Assembly (NCBI GenBank): GCA_017454745.1
Contig: JAFTCL010000018.1
Coordinates: 1 to 64,000 of the forward strand
Length of the DNA stretch: 64,000 nucleotides
From: Kiritimatiellia bacterium
GTDB lineage: Bacteria; Verrucomicrobiota; Kiritimatiellia; RFP12; UBA1067
Direction: 5' to 3'
The position numbers and the translations under genes are program-made. Within the stretch, counting starts at the first letter, position 1. Every line of letters begins with the position of its first letter. Positions 52,249-61,258 of this stretch are shown piece by piece. Below the pieces are notes generated by a model. It searched no databases and was not told where the DNA came from. It saw only the letters and a list, made by a program, of their open reading frames with translations.

Positions 52249-53493
52249 TCATTGTTTCGGAACCCGCAACCCCACCGCCTCCAGATATTTGCCGTCCACG
52301 CGGCAGTTTTTGAACCGGCAGTTTTCCGCATATTTGCGCAAGGCTTGCGCGGCCTTTTTCATGTCGGGGCGGTTTTTCTGGATTTCGGCGTAACTGCTGC
52401 GGTTCGCGGCGGCAAAGTTTTTGACCAAATCCCAGTCTTCCGGATAGTCAAACGCCAGCCAACCGCCGTTTTTGGGCATTTTCACCGGCCAATAGGTGTA
52501 GCCGATGTCATTGGCGACCATCGTTTCGGTGAAGGTTTTGTACCACTCGTAATTGTTGTGGCCGGTTTCGCCCATGAACATCGGCAGACCGGTTTTGTCG
52601 CGGAAGGCGACGAAATCGGAAATATGTTTCGGATCGGTCCAATAGCGGTGGCAGGTGTACATCATGTTTGAATCGAATTTCCAATCCTTAAACGGCGCGA
52701 AATTCGAGTTCCACTGCGCCCCCGCCAATATCACGATGTGTTTGGTGTCCACGGTACGGATGGCGGCAACCGCAGCCTTCTGGACCGACTCAAGTTTGGT
52801 GTTGAGCCAATCCTTGTCGTTGAGGCGACTGGAAATCGGCTCGTTCATCAGGTCGTAACCGAGGATGACCGGATTCGCGGCGTAATGCTCGGCGATGCGC
52901 CGCCAGATTTCGCAGTAGATCCGCTGTTCGCGCTCGCTGGTGAAGAGCCAAGGGTAACCGTAGCTGTCGTCGATATTGTCGCCGGTCTGGCCGCCGGGGC
53001 AGTCGTGCATATCCAGCACCACGCGAAGGTTGTGTTTGCCGCACCACGCTACCACCGGATCGATCAGCTCGAAACCGTCGTTAGCGGAGTACCCGCCAAG
53101 GTATTCCTCGCGGGTGAACAGCTTGTAGTGGAAGGGGATGCGCACCGTGTTGGAACCGGTTGCGGCGATAAAACGGATATCATCCTCGGTAACATAGTTG
53201 GCTTTGAACGCCCGCCAGAAATTGTCGGTCTCCTCCGGACCGACCAGCTGGCGCAGGGCCTCGTCGATGAAATGGGCGGAATTCACCTCCTTAAAACCGA
53301 ACATATAGCCTTCGGGGTTCAGCCAGTTCCCAAGATTGGTGCCGCGTATGAAAAACTTCTCTCCGGCGGCATTGACGATAATTTTTCCGTTAACCCGCAG
53401 AAAATCGTTTTTCTCAACTTCGGCGAAGGCGGATGCCGCAACGCAAACCGCTAACGCCGCGCATAGGAACCGCTCAACATTAAGTTTGATCAT
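52249..53493 (-). CDS. Secreted GH5-type glycoside hydrolase
   Basis: A 414-aa exported enzyme (signal peptide about 1-24) of the cellulase-fold family 5. The sequence RGTNLGNWLNPEGYMFG at about 50-66 is the usual first strand. The acid/base glutamate is E218 in DLMNEPI and the nucleophile E309 in MFMGETGHN. The substrate is a beta-linked glucan, mannan or glycoside; the exo-glucanase-like GNWLNPEG start favours small beta-glucosides but does not decide it. AAGGAG precedes the ATG. It lies 31 bp after the uxaA-like gene. Confidence 0.88.
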   Translation of the reverse strand: MIKLNVERFLCAALAVCVAASAFAEVEKNDFLRVNGKIIVNAAGEKFFIRGTNLGNWLNPEGYMFGFKEVNSAHFIDEALRQLVGPEETDNFWRAFKANYVTEDDIRFIAATGSNTVRIPFHYKLFTREEYLGGYSANDGFELIDPVVAWCGKHNLRVVLDMHDCPGGQTGDNIDDSYGYPWLFTSEREQRIYCEIWRRIAEHYAANPVILGYDLMNEPISSRLNDKDWLNTKLESVQKAAVAAIRTVDTKHIVILAGAQWNSNFAPFKDWKFDSNMMYTCHRYWTDPKHISDFVAFRDKTGLPMFMGETGHNNYEWYKTFTETMVANDIGYTYWPVKMPKNGGWLAFDYPEDWDLVKNFAAANRSSYAEIQKNRPDMKKAAQALRKYAENCRFKNCRVDGKYLEAVGLRVPKQ

Positions 53494-53524
53494 AATTTTT
53501 CTCCTTGTTGATAAAAGTGCAGGG

Positions 53525-54982
53525 TCACAAGGTAACCCCGTCCTTGAAAATCGCTATGCCCCGGGCGCCGGTTCGTTCGGCGCAGGTACGCTCGCCGGAC
53601 GCCACCAGCAGGACATACGCAAAAAGCCGTCGGCTAACCTCGTCTAGCGTCTCTTTACCGTCCGCGATGGTTCCGGCGTTAAAATCGATCCAGTTGCGCT
53701 TCTTTTCAAAAAGCGGCGTGTTTGAGGAAATCTTCACCGTCGGCGCGGGCGCACCGAATGGAGTACCGCGGCCAGTAGTGAAAAGTATCAGCTGCGCGCC
53801 CGCCGCCGTGAGCGCCGTCGCGGACACTAAATCGTTGCCGGGACCGGACATCAGGTTCAGCCCCGGCGCGACAACCGGGTCGGCGTAACCGACCGCATCC
53901 GCGACTTGGGCGCAACCGCCTTTCTGCACACAACCGCAGCTTTTGTCCTCCAGCGTGGTTATCCCGCCCGCTTTGTTGCCGGGGCTGGGGTTTTCGTACA
54001 CGGTTTCGCCGTGCGACGTGAAGTAACGTTTGAAATCCAACACCATCCGGACCGAGCGGTTGAACACCTCGCGCGAGACAGCGCGGTTGAACAGCATCGG
54101 TTCCGCGCCGAACATCTCCGGCACCTCGGTAAGCACGGTAGAGCCACCGGCGGCGATAAGCAAGTCGCTGAAACGCCCCACCGCCGGATTCGCGGTAATC
54201 CCGGAAAGTCCGTCCGACCCGCCGCACTTCATGCCCACAACCAGTTTGGAGACCGGCAACGATACTCGCCGGTCATACTTCATCGTGTTTGCAAGCTCGC
54301 GGATAAGCCTTGCGCCTTCCGCCAACTCGTCAGCTACATCCTGACAGACCAGAAATTTGACGCGGTTTCCATCCACCGGACCCAACGCCTCGCGAAACTG
54401 CGCGGCGGTAAGGTTTTCGCAGCCGAGCGAAAGAACCAGCACGCCGCCGGCGTTCGGATGACGGCACAAAGCCGCCAGAAGCTTCCGGGTGCGGGCATGA
54501 TCCGCGCCGGTTTGCGAACATCCGTAAGGGTGGGGAAACGCGAAAATCCCCTCAACCGCGCCGCCGACTAACGCTTGGCAATCGACTGCAAGCTTGGCCG
54601 CAACGGAGTTGACGCAACCCACCGTCGGGATGATCCAGATTTCGTTTCTCACTCCAGCCCTGCCGTCGGCACGGAGATAACCGCTGAACTCGGACAGGTT
54701 GCCAGCGGTTTTTAACCGGGGTGAATCGCAATCATCCGCATCTGGCGCCGGATCATACCGGTATTCGGCGGTTTCGTCAAGCGCGGTTTTAACGTTGTGG
54801 GTGTGAACCCACTCTCCCGCTTTGATGTCGCGGGTCGCGACACCGACCGGAAAACCGTATTTGACAATCTTCTCGCCGGCTTTGATGTCGCGAAGCGCCA
54901 ATTTATGTCCGGCGGGAATATCCCCGCACGGCTTAAGCAGAACCTCAACGTTGTCCAGCGGATGAATCTGAATCGCCGTCAT
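53525..54982 (-). CDS. uxaA: UxaA-family altronate/hexonate dehydratase
   Basis: A 485-aa protein with the full UxaA layout: an N-terminal SAF domain (IPAGHKLALRDIKAGE) and a long C-terminal domain with GYLRADGRAGVRNE, YGCSQTGADHART and MKCGGSDGLSGITANPAVG. E. coli UxaA is an iron-dependent altronate dehydratase that gives 2-keto-3-deoxygluconate. Relatives dehydrate galactarate or other sugar acids, so the exact substrate is not fixed. The start at ATG 54982 is preferred to TTG 54991. Its presence points to an oxidative sugar-acid route, fed by the oxidoreductase gene just upstream. Confidence 0.85.
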   Translation of the reverse strand: MTAIQIHPLDNVEVLLKPCGDIPAGHKLALRDIKAGEKIVKYGFPVGVATRDIKAGEWVHTHNVKTALDETAEYRYDPAPDADDCDSPRLKTAGNLSEFSGYLRADGRAGVRNEIWIIPTVGCVNSVAAKLAVDCQALVGGAVEGIFAFPHPYGCSQTGADHARTRKLLAALCRHPNAGGVLVLSLGCENLTAAQFREALGPVDGNRVKFLVCQDVADELAEGARLIRELANTMKYDRRVSLPVSKLVVGMKCGGSDGLSGITANPAVGRFSDLLIAAGGSTVLTEVPEMFGAEPMLFNRAVSREVFNRSVRMVLDFKRYFTSHGETVYENPSPGNKAGGITTLEDKSCGCVQKGGCAQVADAVGYADPVVAPGLNLMSGPGNDLVSATALTAAGAQLILFTTGRGTPFGAPAPTVKISSNTPLFEKKRNWIDFNAGTIADGKETLDEVSRRLFAYVLLVASGERTCAERTGARGIAIFKDGVTL

Positions 54983-55015
54983 ATCAACCAATTGGAAACC
55001 GGCGGCGATTTGCGG

Positions 55016-56398
55016 TTAAAACTCCCAACCCGGACGGATAAATGGCTTGATCAGCTTATTCGCGGCTTCGTTGTCGGTAATGCACTTTTTAGCGTCCCAG
55101 GAGATTTTACCGGGCACGCGCTGCGCGAGACAGCCGACCTGCATCGCCTCCACCAGAGGGATGGAGTTGTCGATATCGGAAAAAGCCTTCGTCTCGCCGA
55201 AGCAGGCGGCCACAAATTCGTCGTAGTGCTTGCTGTGCACGCGCGGAAGGGTTACGGGAATGTCTTTGCAGGCGGGATGCTGGTCCTGCCCTTTCAGCTT
55301 ATCCTCGCCTTTCAGCGCAAGATAACTCTGCTCGCCGTAGTCGTTCGTGCTACAAAGGATGCCGTTATCGCCGATAACCGCGCATCCGGTTGTCGGAATT
55401 TTCCCCATCGTGTTGACCACCTGAGGCATAATTTCCGCCACCGGTTTGCGGTAGCCGTCATACCAGTAGATATCCACGTTAGGCTTCTTTCCGCCCGCCG
55501 CCTCGCAGGTGATCCGCACCTTGCTCCACAGCGGATAAGTCTCCGGGTAGGGCGGCGTGATCTCCACCGCCTCGCCGGAAATCACCCGGCCCAGCTCCAA
55601 CCCGCGGAAGGGAAGGTTCATCGTATGGCAGGCCATGTCGCCGAACGCGCCCGTGCCGAAGTCGAACCACGCGCGCCATTCAATCGGCTCGTAAACGGAT
55701 TTTTTGTAGGGGCGGAAAGGAGCGGTGCCCAGCCAGCAGTCCCAGTCCAGATTCGGCGGTACCGGATCTTCCGTTTGGGGACGGAACAGCGGTTGGTGCC
55801 ACCCCCATTTGCAACCCGGCTCGATTTCCGGACGGTTTGTCCACACATGCACCTCGCGAACCTTCCCCAAAATCCCGGAGCGCAGGATTTCCACGCCGCG
55901 CCGCATTCCGTCGGTAGAGGAACCTTGGTTGCCCATCTGCGTGACGACCCCTTTTTCCAACGCCGTCTTCTTGAAGTATTCGGCCTCCCAAAGCGTGCGC
56001 ACGAGCGGCTTTTGGACATAGACATTCGCGCCGCGCTTCATCGCCTCGATTGCCGCGCGCGCATGAGTATGGTCCGGCGTGGAGACGGTTACAATATCCA
56101 GCCCTTTCACCTCATCGAACATCTTGCGGTAGTCGGTGTAGAACTTCGCGTCCTTAACCTCCTTTTTCGCCTGATCGATTTTGTCGCGGTTGGTGTCGCA
56201 CATGGCAACGATCCGGCAACGTTTGGTGTCCAGCAGCCCGTGCCAATCGCTCCAACCTTTCCCGCCGATACCGATCACGCCCACATTCATCAACTCGCCC
56301 GGCTTACGGTTGCTTCTCGCGAAACCGTTCACCGCCATCATTCCGGCGGCTGCCCCGACATTACCCAAAAAAGCCCTTCTCGAAACATTCCCCTTCAT
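55016..56398 (-). CDS. Tat-exported Gfo/Idh/MocA-family oxidoreductase
   Basis: A 460-aa NAD(P)-dependent sugar dehydrogenase-like protein. A twin-arginine signal (SRRAFLGNVG) is followed by a Rossmann domain (NVGVIGIGGKGWSDW) and the usual KP motif (VQKPLVRTLWEAE), then the C-terminal alpha/beta domain with KWGWHQPLF and DWDCWLG. Exported members are plentiful in Lentisphaerota, Planctomycetes and Kiritimatiellota and probably carry a tightly bound cofactor. It lies 5 bp after the TIM-barrel gene. Oxidation or epimerisation of a sugar released by the operon's glycosidases is the family-based role. Confidence 0.88.
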   Translation of the reverse strand: MKGNVSRRAFLGNVGAAAGMMAVNGFARSNRKPGELMNVGVIGIGGKGWSDWHGLLDTKRCRIVAMCDTNRDKIDQAKKEVKDAKFYTDYRKMFDEVKGLDIVTVSTPDHTHARAAIEAMKRGANVYVQKPLVRTLWEAEYFKKTALEKGVVTQMGNQGSSTDGMRRGVEILRSGILGKVREVHVWTNRPEIEPGCKWGWHQPLFRPQTEDPVPPNLDWDCWLGTAPFRPYKKSVYEPIEWRAWFDFGTGAFGDMACHTMNLPFRGLELGRVISGEAVEITPPYPETYPLWSKVRITCEAAGGKKPNVDIYWYDGYRKPVAEIMPQVVNTMGKIPTTGCAVIGDNGILCSTNDYGEQSYLALKGEDKLKGQDQHPACKDIPVTLPRVHSKHYDEFVAACFGETKAFSDIDNSIPLVEAMQVGCLAQRVPGKISWDAKKCITDNEAANKLIKPFIRPGWEF

Positions 56399-56403
56399 TT
56401 CGT

Positions 56404-57219
56404 TTACTCCTTATTGTGCGCGTTGAACCAATCAACACAAGCCTTAACATTCGCCTCGGTTTTCTCGTCCCATTGTTCGTACTCGACAATGAGGTCGGGA
56501 TAGACATTCGCCTTGCGCATTTCCTTCAACAGGGTGTCAAGCTGCGACAATCCCTTTCCAAACGGAACCGGGTGCGCGTTTTCATCGACATCGACAAAAT
56601 GCAGCGAAAAAACCCGGCTCTTCAGCAACGTCCGGATTCCCTGCGCCGCATCGATTTTTGCCAGCCGCCAGTGCCCCACGTCCGCGCCCGAGCCTACCCA
56701 CTCGCTGCGCTTGTTGATTTCCGCCGATGCGAATTCCGGATCGCACCAGGAGGTTGACCAATTTACCTGCGGCCCGTGGTTGTGGATCGCGATCCGGATT
56801 TTGAACTCCTGCGCCAGCTTGTCCAACAGCGGCAACACCTCGACCCGCGGCTCCACCAGCAACCGCGCAATCCCCAAATCGCGCGCGAATTCAAACACTT
56901 CGCGCCACCCTTTCTCGTCGCTCGCGCCGATTACCCCGTAGCTGACCACCTTTACCCCGCAAGCGTCAAGATACGCCTTCACCGCCGGACGGATTTCCCG
57001 CTGCATCTCCCACGGAGTCACCTTGCCCTTGAACGGACCGCCGATCTGCTGCACGTTAGTCAACTCGATCGCCCGGAAACCTAACCGCTTGGCCACCTCA
57101 ATGGTCTCAACCATTGAGCGGTCCTTAAAGGTGTACGCCTGCAACGCCAATGTAAAAGATTCGGCGCGAAGCGTTCCCGCCGCGTACACGGCGGCAAGCA
57201 ATAATAACATTTTTTTCAT
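56404..57219 (-). CDS. Exported sugar-phosphate isomerase/epimerase-like TIM barrel
   Basis: A 271-aa protein of the xylose-isomerase-like TIM-barrel (AP_endonuc_2) family with a signal peptide (MKKMLLLLAAVYAAGTLRA). LQAYTFKDRSMVETIEVA, RAIELTNVQQ, IHNHGPQVNW and DVGHWRLAK hold the residues that bind a divalent metal in this family. The ATG at 57219 was chosen over an in-frame TTG two codons upstream because GGAG lies at a suitable distance and MKK starts the signal peptide. Such proteins are often paired with exported Gfo/Idh/MocA enzymes, as here. Confidence 0.82.
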   Translation of the reverse strand: MKKMLLLLAAVYAAGTLRAESFTLALQAYTFKDRSMVETIEVAKRLGFRAIELTNVQQIGGPFKGKVTPWEMQREIRPAVKAYLDACGVKVVSYGVIGASDEKGWREVFEFARDLGIARLLVEPRVEVLPLLDKLAQEFKIRIAIHNHGPQVNWSTSWCDPEFASAEINKRSEWVGSGADVGHWRLAKIDAAQGIRTLLKSRVFSLHFVDVDENAHPVPFGKGLSQLDTLLKEMRKANVYPDLIVEYEQWDEKTEANVKACVDWFNAHNKE

Positions 57220-57274
57220 CGGCAACTACTCCAGATTCGTATTGGCAAACTCCACATCGGCGTAACAGGTTGCG

Positions 57275-58201
57275 TCAACCATTCCGATTTTCTCCAACCT
57301 CCGGCATGGGGAAACACAGCGCCGCCGCCCCCAACAGCGAGGCATTGTAGCCTAGGCGGGACGGCAGAATCTCCACGGCGGAACATTGCGGAAGCACCTC
57401 CCGCGAAAATGCCTCCCGAATCCCGGGCAACAGCAACGGTAGCGAACGCGCCACTCCGCCGCCGACATAAACCGCACTCGGGTTGACGGCACAAGACACT
57501 GATGCCAATGCCCGGCCGATGTACATTCCGGCGCGATGCCAAATGCGGAGCGCCGCGGCATTCCCGCTTAACGCTTCCGCCGCACAGGCCGCAGCGTCTT
57601 CCCCGGTTCCCGCCGCCTGGGATTCCCGGCCAATCGCGGTTCCGGAAGCATGCGCTTCCAAGCATCCCTTTCCGCCGCAACCGCAAGGAGCGGGGATGTC
57701 AAACTCAACCTTTACGTGGCCAATCTCTCCCGCGCAAGACGTAGCGCCGCGCAACAACCTGCCGTCGGAAACCACCGCCCCGCCAATGCCCGTGCTGACG
57801 GTCAGCCAGATAAAATCGTCTCCGGCGGCGGCGAACCGCCGTTCAGCCAGCGCGCACGCGTTGACATCGTTTTCCAGCCGGATGTCGATTTTCGAATCAG
57901 GAAACAGCGGACGCAACAGCGGAAAAACGGAAAATCCGCCCCATCCGGCAGAAGGCGACCCCAACACCCGGTCGGTTCCATCCGTCATCCCGGGAATACT
58001 GACGCCGACGCGGGAAAGCGATTCGAAAGGGAATCCGTGCGCCCGGCACGATTCGCGCAGCAGGGCGACCGAATCCGCGAAGTATCGCGACTTGTCTCTG
58101 GTCGGCAACGACGCGCAGCAGGGCGCGTAAATCGTCCCTTTCTCATCCACCAGCGCGGCAAGGACCTTCGTGCCGCCGCAATCTATCGCACCAGCTAACA
58201 T
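57275..58201 (-). CDS. ROK-family sugar kinase
   Basis: A 308-aa ROK protein. The ATP site is AIDCGGTKV (residues 5-13), the catalytic aspartate is D112 in ENDVNA, and the zinc site is H162 with C173, C175 and C180 (CGCGGKGC). It lacks the N-terminal helix-turn-helix of ROK regulators, so it is a kinase, of glucose, N-acetylmannosamine or a related sugar. The start at 58201 overlaps the SIS gene by 7 bp, implying coupling; the 40 extra codons of the longer frame lie inside that gene. Confidence 0.88.
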   Translation of the reverse strand: MLAGAIDCGGTKVLAALVDEKGTIYAPCCASLPTRDKSRYFADSVALLRESCRAHGFPFESLSRVGVSIPGMTDGTDRVLGSPSAGWGGFSVFPLLRPLFPDSKIDIRLENDVNACALAERRFAAAGDDFIWLTVSTGIGGAVVSDGRLLRGATSCAGEIGHVKVEFDIPAPCGCGGKGCLEAHASGTAIGRESQAAGTGEDAAACAAEALSGNAAALRIWHRAGMYIGRALASVSCAVNPSAVYVGGGVARSLPLLLPGIREAFSREVLPQCSAVEILPSRLGYNASLLGAAALCFPMPEVGENRNG

Positions 58202-58776
58202 GAACCGGCGATCCCTCCGAGCGCTTCGCGCAGAGAACATACAAGATCGTGCCAGTAAACCAGATGCAGATCTTCCAGCATCTCCATCGAATCCGTCGGC
58301 GCGATCAGGCAAATATCGCAAAGCGGTTTCATTTTACCGCCGTCTCGGCCGCCGAACCCGATGCAGGTCATCCCCATTTCTCGCGCCTTTTCGATGGCGC
58401 GCAGGACATTCGGGGAATTACCGCTGCCGCTGAACGCGATCAAAATATCGCCCGGTCGTGCATACGTCTCCAGCAGGATGGCGAAAACATCCGCATAGGA
58501 AAAATCATTCGCAAGGCAGGTGAGCAGAGTGGAAGAATCGTTCAGGCAAACAGCCCGAAATCCGGAGCAGTCCCCTACCCGGCAACCCTTGACCAAATCG
58601 TTCGTGACGTGCGATGCGGTCGCCGACGATCCGCCGTTGCCGATCAGAAAAATCGTGCGGCCGTCCTTTTTCGCCGACAAAAGCAGATTACCAATCCGGT
58701 CCAACGCCGCGAAATCGCTCTGTATCAGACTCGACGACAACGCCTCAGCGTACAATCTCAAACTCTGCTCACTCAT
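58195..58776 (-). CDS. SIS-domain phosphosugar isomerase (GmhA-like)
   Basis: A 193-aa single SIS domain protein. FLIGNGGSSATASHVTNDL (about 43-61) and FSGSGNSPNVLRA (about 115-127) form the phosphosugar-binding site, the same layout as sedoheptulose-7-phosphate isomerase GmhA and DiaA. Residues near EMLEDLHLVYWHDL match the C-terminal GmhA helix with its metal or catalytic histidine. In this operon with a ROK kinase and a permease it more likely isomerises a catabolic sugar phosphate than makes heptose. It follows the permease by 11 bp. Confidence 0.8.
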   Translation of the reverse strand: MSEQSLRLYAEALSSSLIQSDFAALDRIGNLLLSAKKDGRTIFLIGNGGSSATASHVTNDLVKGCRVGDCSGFRAVCLNDSSTLLTCLANDFSYADVFAILLETYARPGDILIAFSGSGNSPNVLRAIEKAREMGMTCIGFGGRDGGKMKPLCDICLIAPTDSMEMLEDLHLVYWHDLVCSLREALGGIAGSC

Positions 58777-58787
58777 AACCGCCCCGA

Positions 58788-60257
58788 CTATTCCGCCTGG
58801 TTTTCAGCCTGAGGATACGGCAAAATACGGCTCTGGCACTTGGAGAGCAACGCGTAAATCACCGCGCCCGCAAAGAAGGCGAAAATCAGGCTCAGCGGCA
58901 GCGGCTTGCCGAGCGGAACGCCCCAAGCAACCAGTTGCGGCTGCGCACCGATTACGAAACCGACCGCCCAAGCGATCCATCCGGCGGGATTGAAACCCGC
59001 GCGCGGACCCGTCCACCGGCCCTTGTTCAAGAAATACTCGGCAACCATCGCGCCGCAGATCGGACCGAACGAAGCTCCGAAGAAACCGAAGATTGCGCCC
59101 AGCTTGCCGGCCACGCCTAACATCGCCAGAATCTCGGCAATCACGCAACCGATTCCGCAGGAGACCCACGGATTAATTTTCGGAAGCGTCGTCTTAATCG
59201 AGTTCGCCGCGATCAACGAGGAGAAGCAACAGCTCGGAAAAGCGCAAATCGCGAGCAGGAACGCCACGATTTCACCGGTACGGTCGTTTTTCAGAATCTT
59301 GCCGGTCAAGGCAACCGGATCGAGAATCACCTGATTCTGTGCCAGCAACGCCTGACCATCGGCAGTGCCGTAGAAGCCAGCCACGATCATGATCGAAAGT
59401 CCCGCCGTCAGAAGAATCGCCAACAGCACCCCGGCGAATCCGCCGAGCACCACATCCTTTTTATCCCGCGCACTGGTACCGAAATCGACACCCGCCGCAC
59501 CGGCCGTCGCTGTGAAACCAACAATATAGGTAATCAAAAGAAAGATAATCGCGGTGGAACCCATTGCGGCGCCTTTAACCCCGCCGGCCGTGGCGGCTTT
59601 CACGAAAGCGGCCGCGTCAAACGAGCCAAGCCCGCCAGCCGTTTTTGCCACCAGAACAATCAGCGTCAACGCCGGGATCAGCGGCATCCAGGTCGAAATC
59701 ATCGCGACATACTTGATACCCTTGAGCGCCATCACCACCGCGCTGACACCCCACACCAGCATAATCACGTAAATCAACGGCGAAACCGCGCCGCCATCGC
59801 CGCCGAACAGGCTGCCCGCCGGCAGTTTGAACATCATGTTCAACGCGGCCGTAGCACCGAAAATGTTTACCGCAACCCAGCCAAACTGCAACAGACCCAT
59901 GAAGAATCCGGGGAGAATGAACCCGCCAGTCGCGCCAAAGGTCGATGAACCGACAATGTAAAGCGGCAAACCGGTCTTCTGGCCCAGCCGACCGAACACA
60001 AGGTAGAAAAGCACATAACAGATCGCCGCGCCCAGTAAGACGCCCAAAAGCGCCGTTCCCCAGCCTTTGGCGAGAATGCCTCCGGCGGCATCGCTCCCGC
60101 CGCACGTCGCGGCTCCGCTCCAAAAGACAAACCAAAGAAAGATACCCGCGTACGACGGCGCGATGTTCTTATACCATGGCGCCCGGTTTGAGGCCGGATT
60201 CGGTTGCGCACACTCCAAATAGGACGGCACCGACTGTTTCGCTTCTTTATCCATCAT
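58788..60257 (-). CDS. NCS1-type (cytosine permease-like) transporter
   Basis: A 489-aa transporter with about 12 membrane helices, of the nucleobase:cation symporter-1 family (CodB-like). PWYKNIAPSYAGIFLWFVFW holds the first helix, and GFTATAGAAGVDFGTSARDKKD the loop between central helices. NCS1 proteins usually carry cytosine, purines, allantoin or hydantoins, so its position as first gene of a sugar operon is unexpected; a branch specific for a sugar or glycoside is possible. AAGGAG precedes ATG 60257 by ten bases. The downstream SIS and ROK genes are tightly packed behind it. Confidence 0.85.
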   Translation of the reverse strand: MMDKEAKQSVPSYLECAQPNPASNRAPWYKNIAPSYAGIFLWFVFWSGAATCGGSDAAGGILAKGWGTALLGVLLGAAICYVLFYLVFGRLGQKTGLPLYIVGSSTFGATGGFILPGFFMGLLQFGWVAVNIFGATAALNMMFKLPAGSLFGGDGGAVSPLIYVIMLVWGVSAVVMALKGIKYVAMISTWMPLIPALTLIVLVAKTAGGLGSFDAAAFVKAATAGGVKGAAMGSTAIIFLLITYIVGFTATAGAAGVDFGTSARDKKDVVLGGFAGVLLAILLTAGLSIMIVAGFYGTADGQALLAQNQVILDPVALTGKILKNDRTGEIVAFLLAICAFPSCCFSSLIAANSIKTTLPKINPWVSCGIGCVIAEILAMLGVAGKLGAIFGFFGASFGPICGAMVAEYFLNKGRWTGPRAGFNPAGWIAWAVGFVIGAQPQLVAWGVPLGKPLPLSLIFAFFAGAVIYALLSKCQSRILPYPQAENQAE

Positions 60258-60313
60258 GTTTTTCTCTCCTTTTTTAATGATAACCAACAGAAAAAACGGA
60301 AACCGGATTCTTC

Positions 60314-61099
60314 CTACAGCCCGATAACCTGGGTTTCGATCTTCACCCCGGTTGTACCCGCCGCACCGGCGGCCTCTTCGGAAAGTTCGCTGATATTGTC
60401 CAACCCGCTCGGCATGGTGCAGTCAATAATATTAGACACCGCGTCGTGTACCACCTCCACATCGTTACCGCTATAACCGAGTTCCTTGGCCATTTGACGC
60501 ATTAGAAGAGAACGTTCCTCCTTGGCAACCGGAGCCATTTCGATTCCCAGTTCCACCAACTCTTTAATCGCCCCGACATCAGGGAAACCGCCTTTCATCT
60601 TGGCGTTGATTGCCTCGCGCTTGGCCAGCAATTCCTGAAACTTGGCGTGGGTCTTCCGCTCTTTGTCAGTCATCCCGCGGGTGTCAATAGAAGCCAAAAA
60701 TTCCAGCTTGCTCTTGTTTCGGTTGGCAAGCCGCTCGCGCAACTCGGAAAAGGCGTTTGAAACCTGATTTAACTGGTCGGCGGAAAGTTTGTCCTTGAGC
60801 TTGCCCATGATGTCGTCACCATTAACAATCGACACTACTTCTTCTGGCTCAATATCTTCTTTTTTATCTGCATTCACTTTCTTCTCATCATACTTCCGGC
60901 GCAAAGTGGCAAGTTCTCGCTCCAGCTCAAGGATGCGTTTTTGAGCCTGCTCAAGCGACTCTTCGCCATTCGTTTTTTTCTCCGCCGCTTCAGCCGGTTC
61001 CGCCTCGGCAGCCTCCGGACGGGCATTCTGCATTTTTCCGCAGATAAATCCGCCGACGATACCTGCCAACAACAAGGCAACGCCCAACACTTTCTTCAT
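60314..61099 (-). CDS. Exported coiled-coil protein, hypothetical
   Basis: A 261-aa protein with an N-terminal hydrophobic segment (VLGVALLLAGIVGGFICG), an Ala/Glu-rich linker and a coiled coil (about 45-80: LEQAQKRILELERELATLRR). A helical domain follows, with DKLSADQLNQVSNAFSELRE and RGMTDKERKTHAKFQELLA. The helical part slightly recalls Spy/CpxP-type periplasmic proteins, but no signature decides it. The start at 61099 (AAGGA upstream) is chosen over one ten codons earlier. A hairpin, GTGCAAAA-CCG-TTTTGCAC (61124-61142), lies in its leader. The permease operon begins 56 bp downstream, so the two may share a transcript. Confidence 0.65.
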   Translation of the reverse strand: MKKVLGVALLLAGIVGGFICGKMQNARPEAAEAEPAEAAEKKTNGEESLEQAQKRILELERELATLRRKYDEKKVNADKKEDIEPEEVVSIVNGDDIMGKLKDKLSADQLNQVSNAFSELRERLANRNKSKLEFLASIDTRGMTDKERKTHAKFQELLAKREAINAKMKGGFPDVGAIKELVELGIEMAPVAKEERSLLMRQMAKELGYSGNDVEVVHDAVSNIIDCTMPSGLDNISELSEEAAGAAGTTGVKIETQVIGL

Positions 61100-61123
61100 C
61101 GTGATTATCCTTTCCATCAGCCC

Positions 61124-61142
61124 GTGCAAAACCGTTTTGCAC
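61124..61142. promoter_or_regulatory. 8-bp-arm hairpin in the leader of the coiled-coil gene
   Basis: GTGCAAAA and TTTTGCAC are separated by 3 nt. Upstream on the minus strand lies TTGTGC-17 nt-TAAACT, a moderate promoter. The palindrome could be an operator or an attenuator; no T run follows. Confidence 0.4.
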
Positions 61143-61258
61143 CGTCAACGCAAACAAAGCTTTCTTACGAACGGAAGACAGTTTAACATATTCCTGCGGA
61201 CGGCACAAGGTGAATTTTGGATAACCTTGCAACGCACCATTGCCACCTCTCCCGGAAT

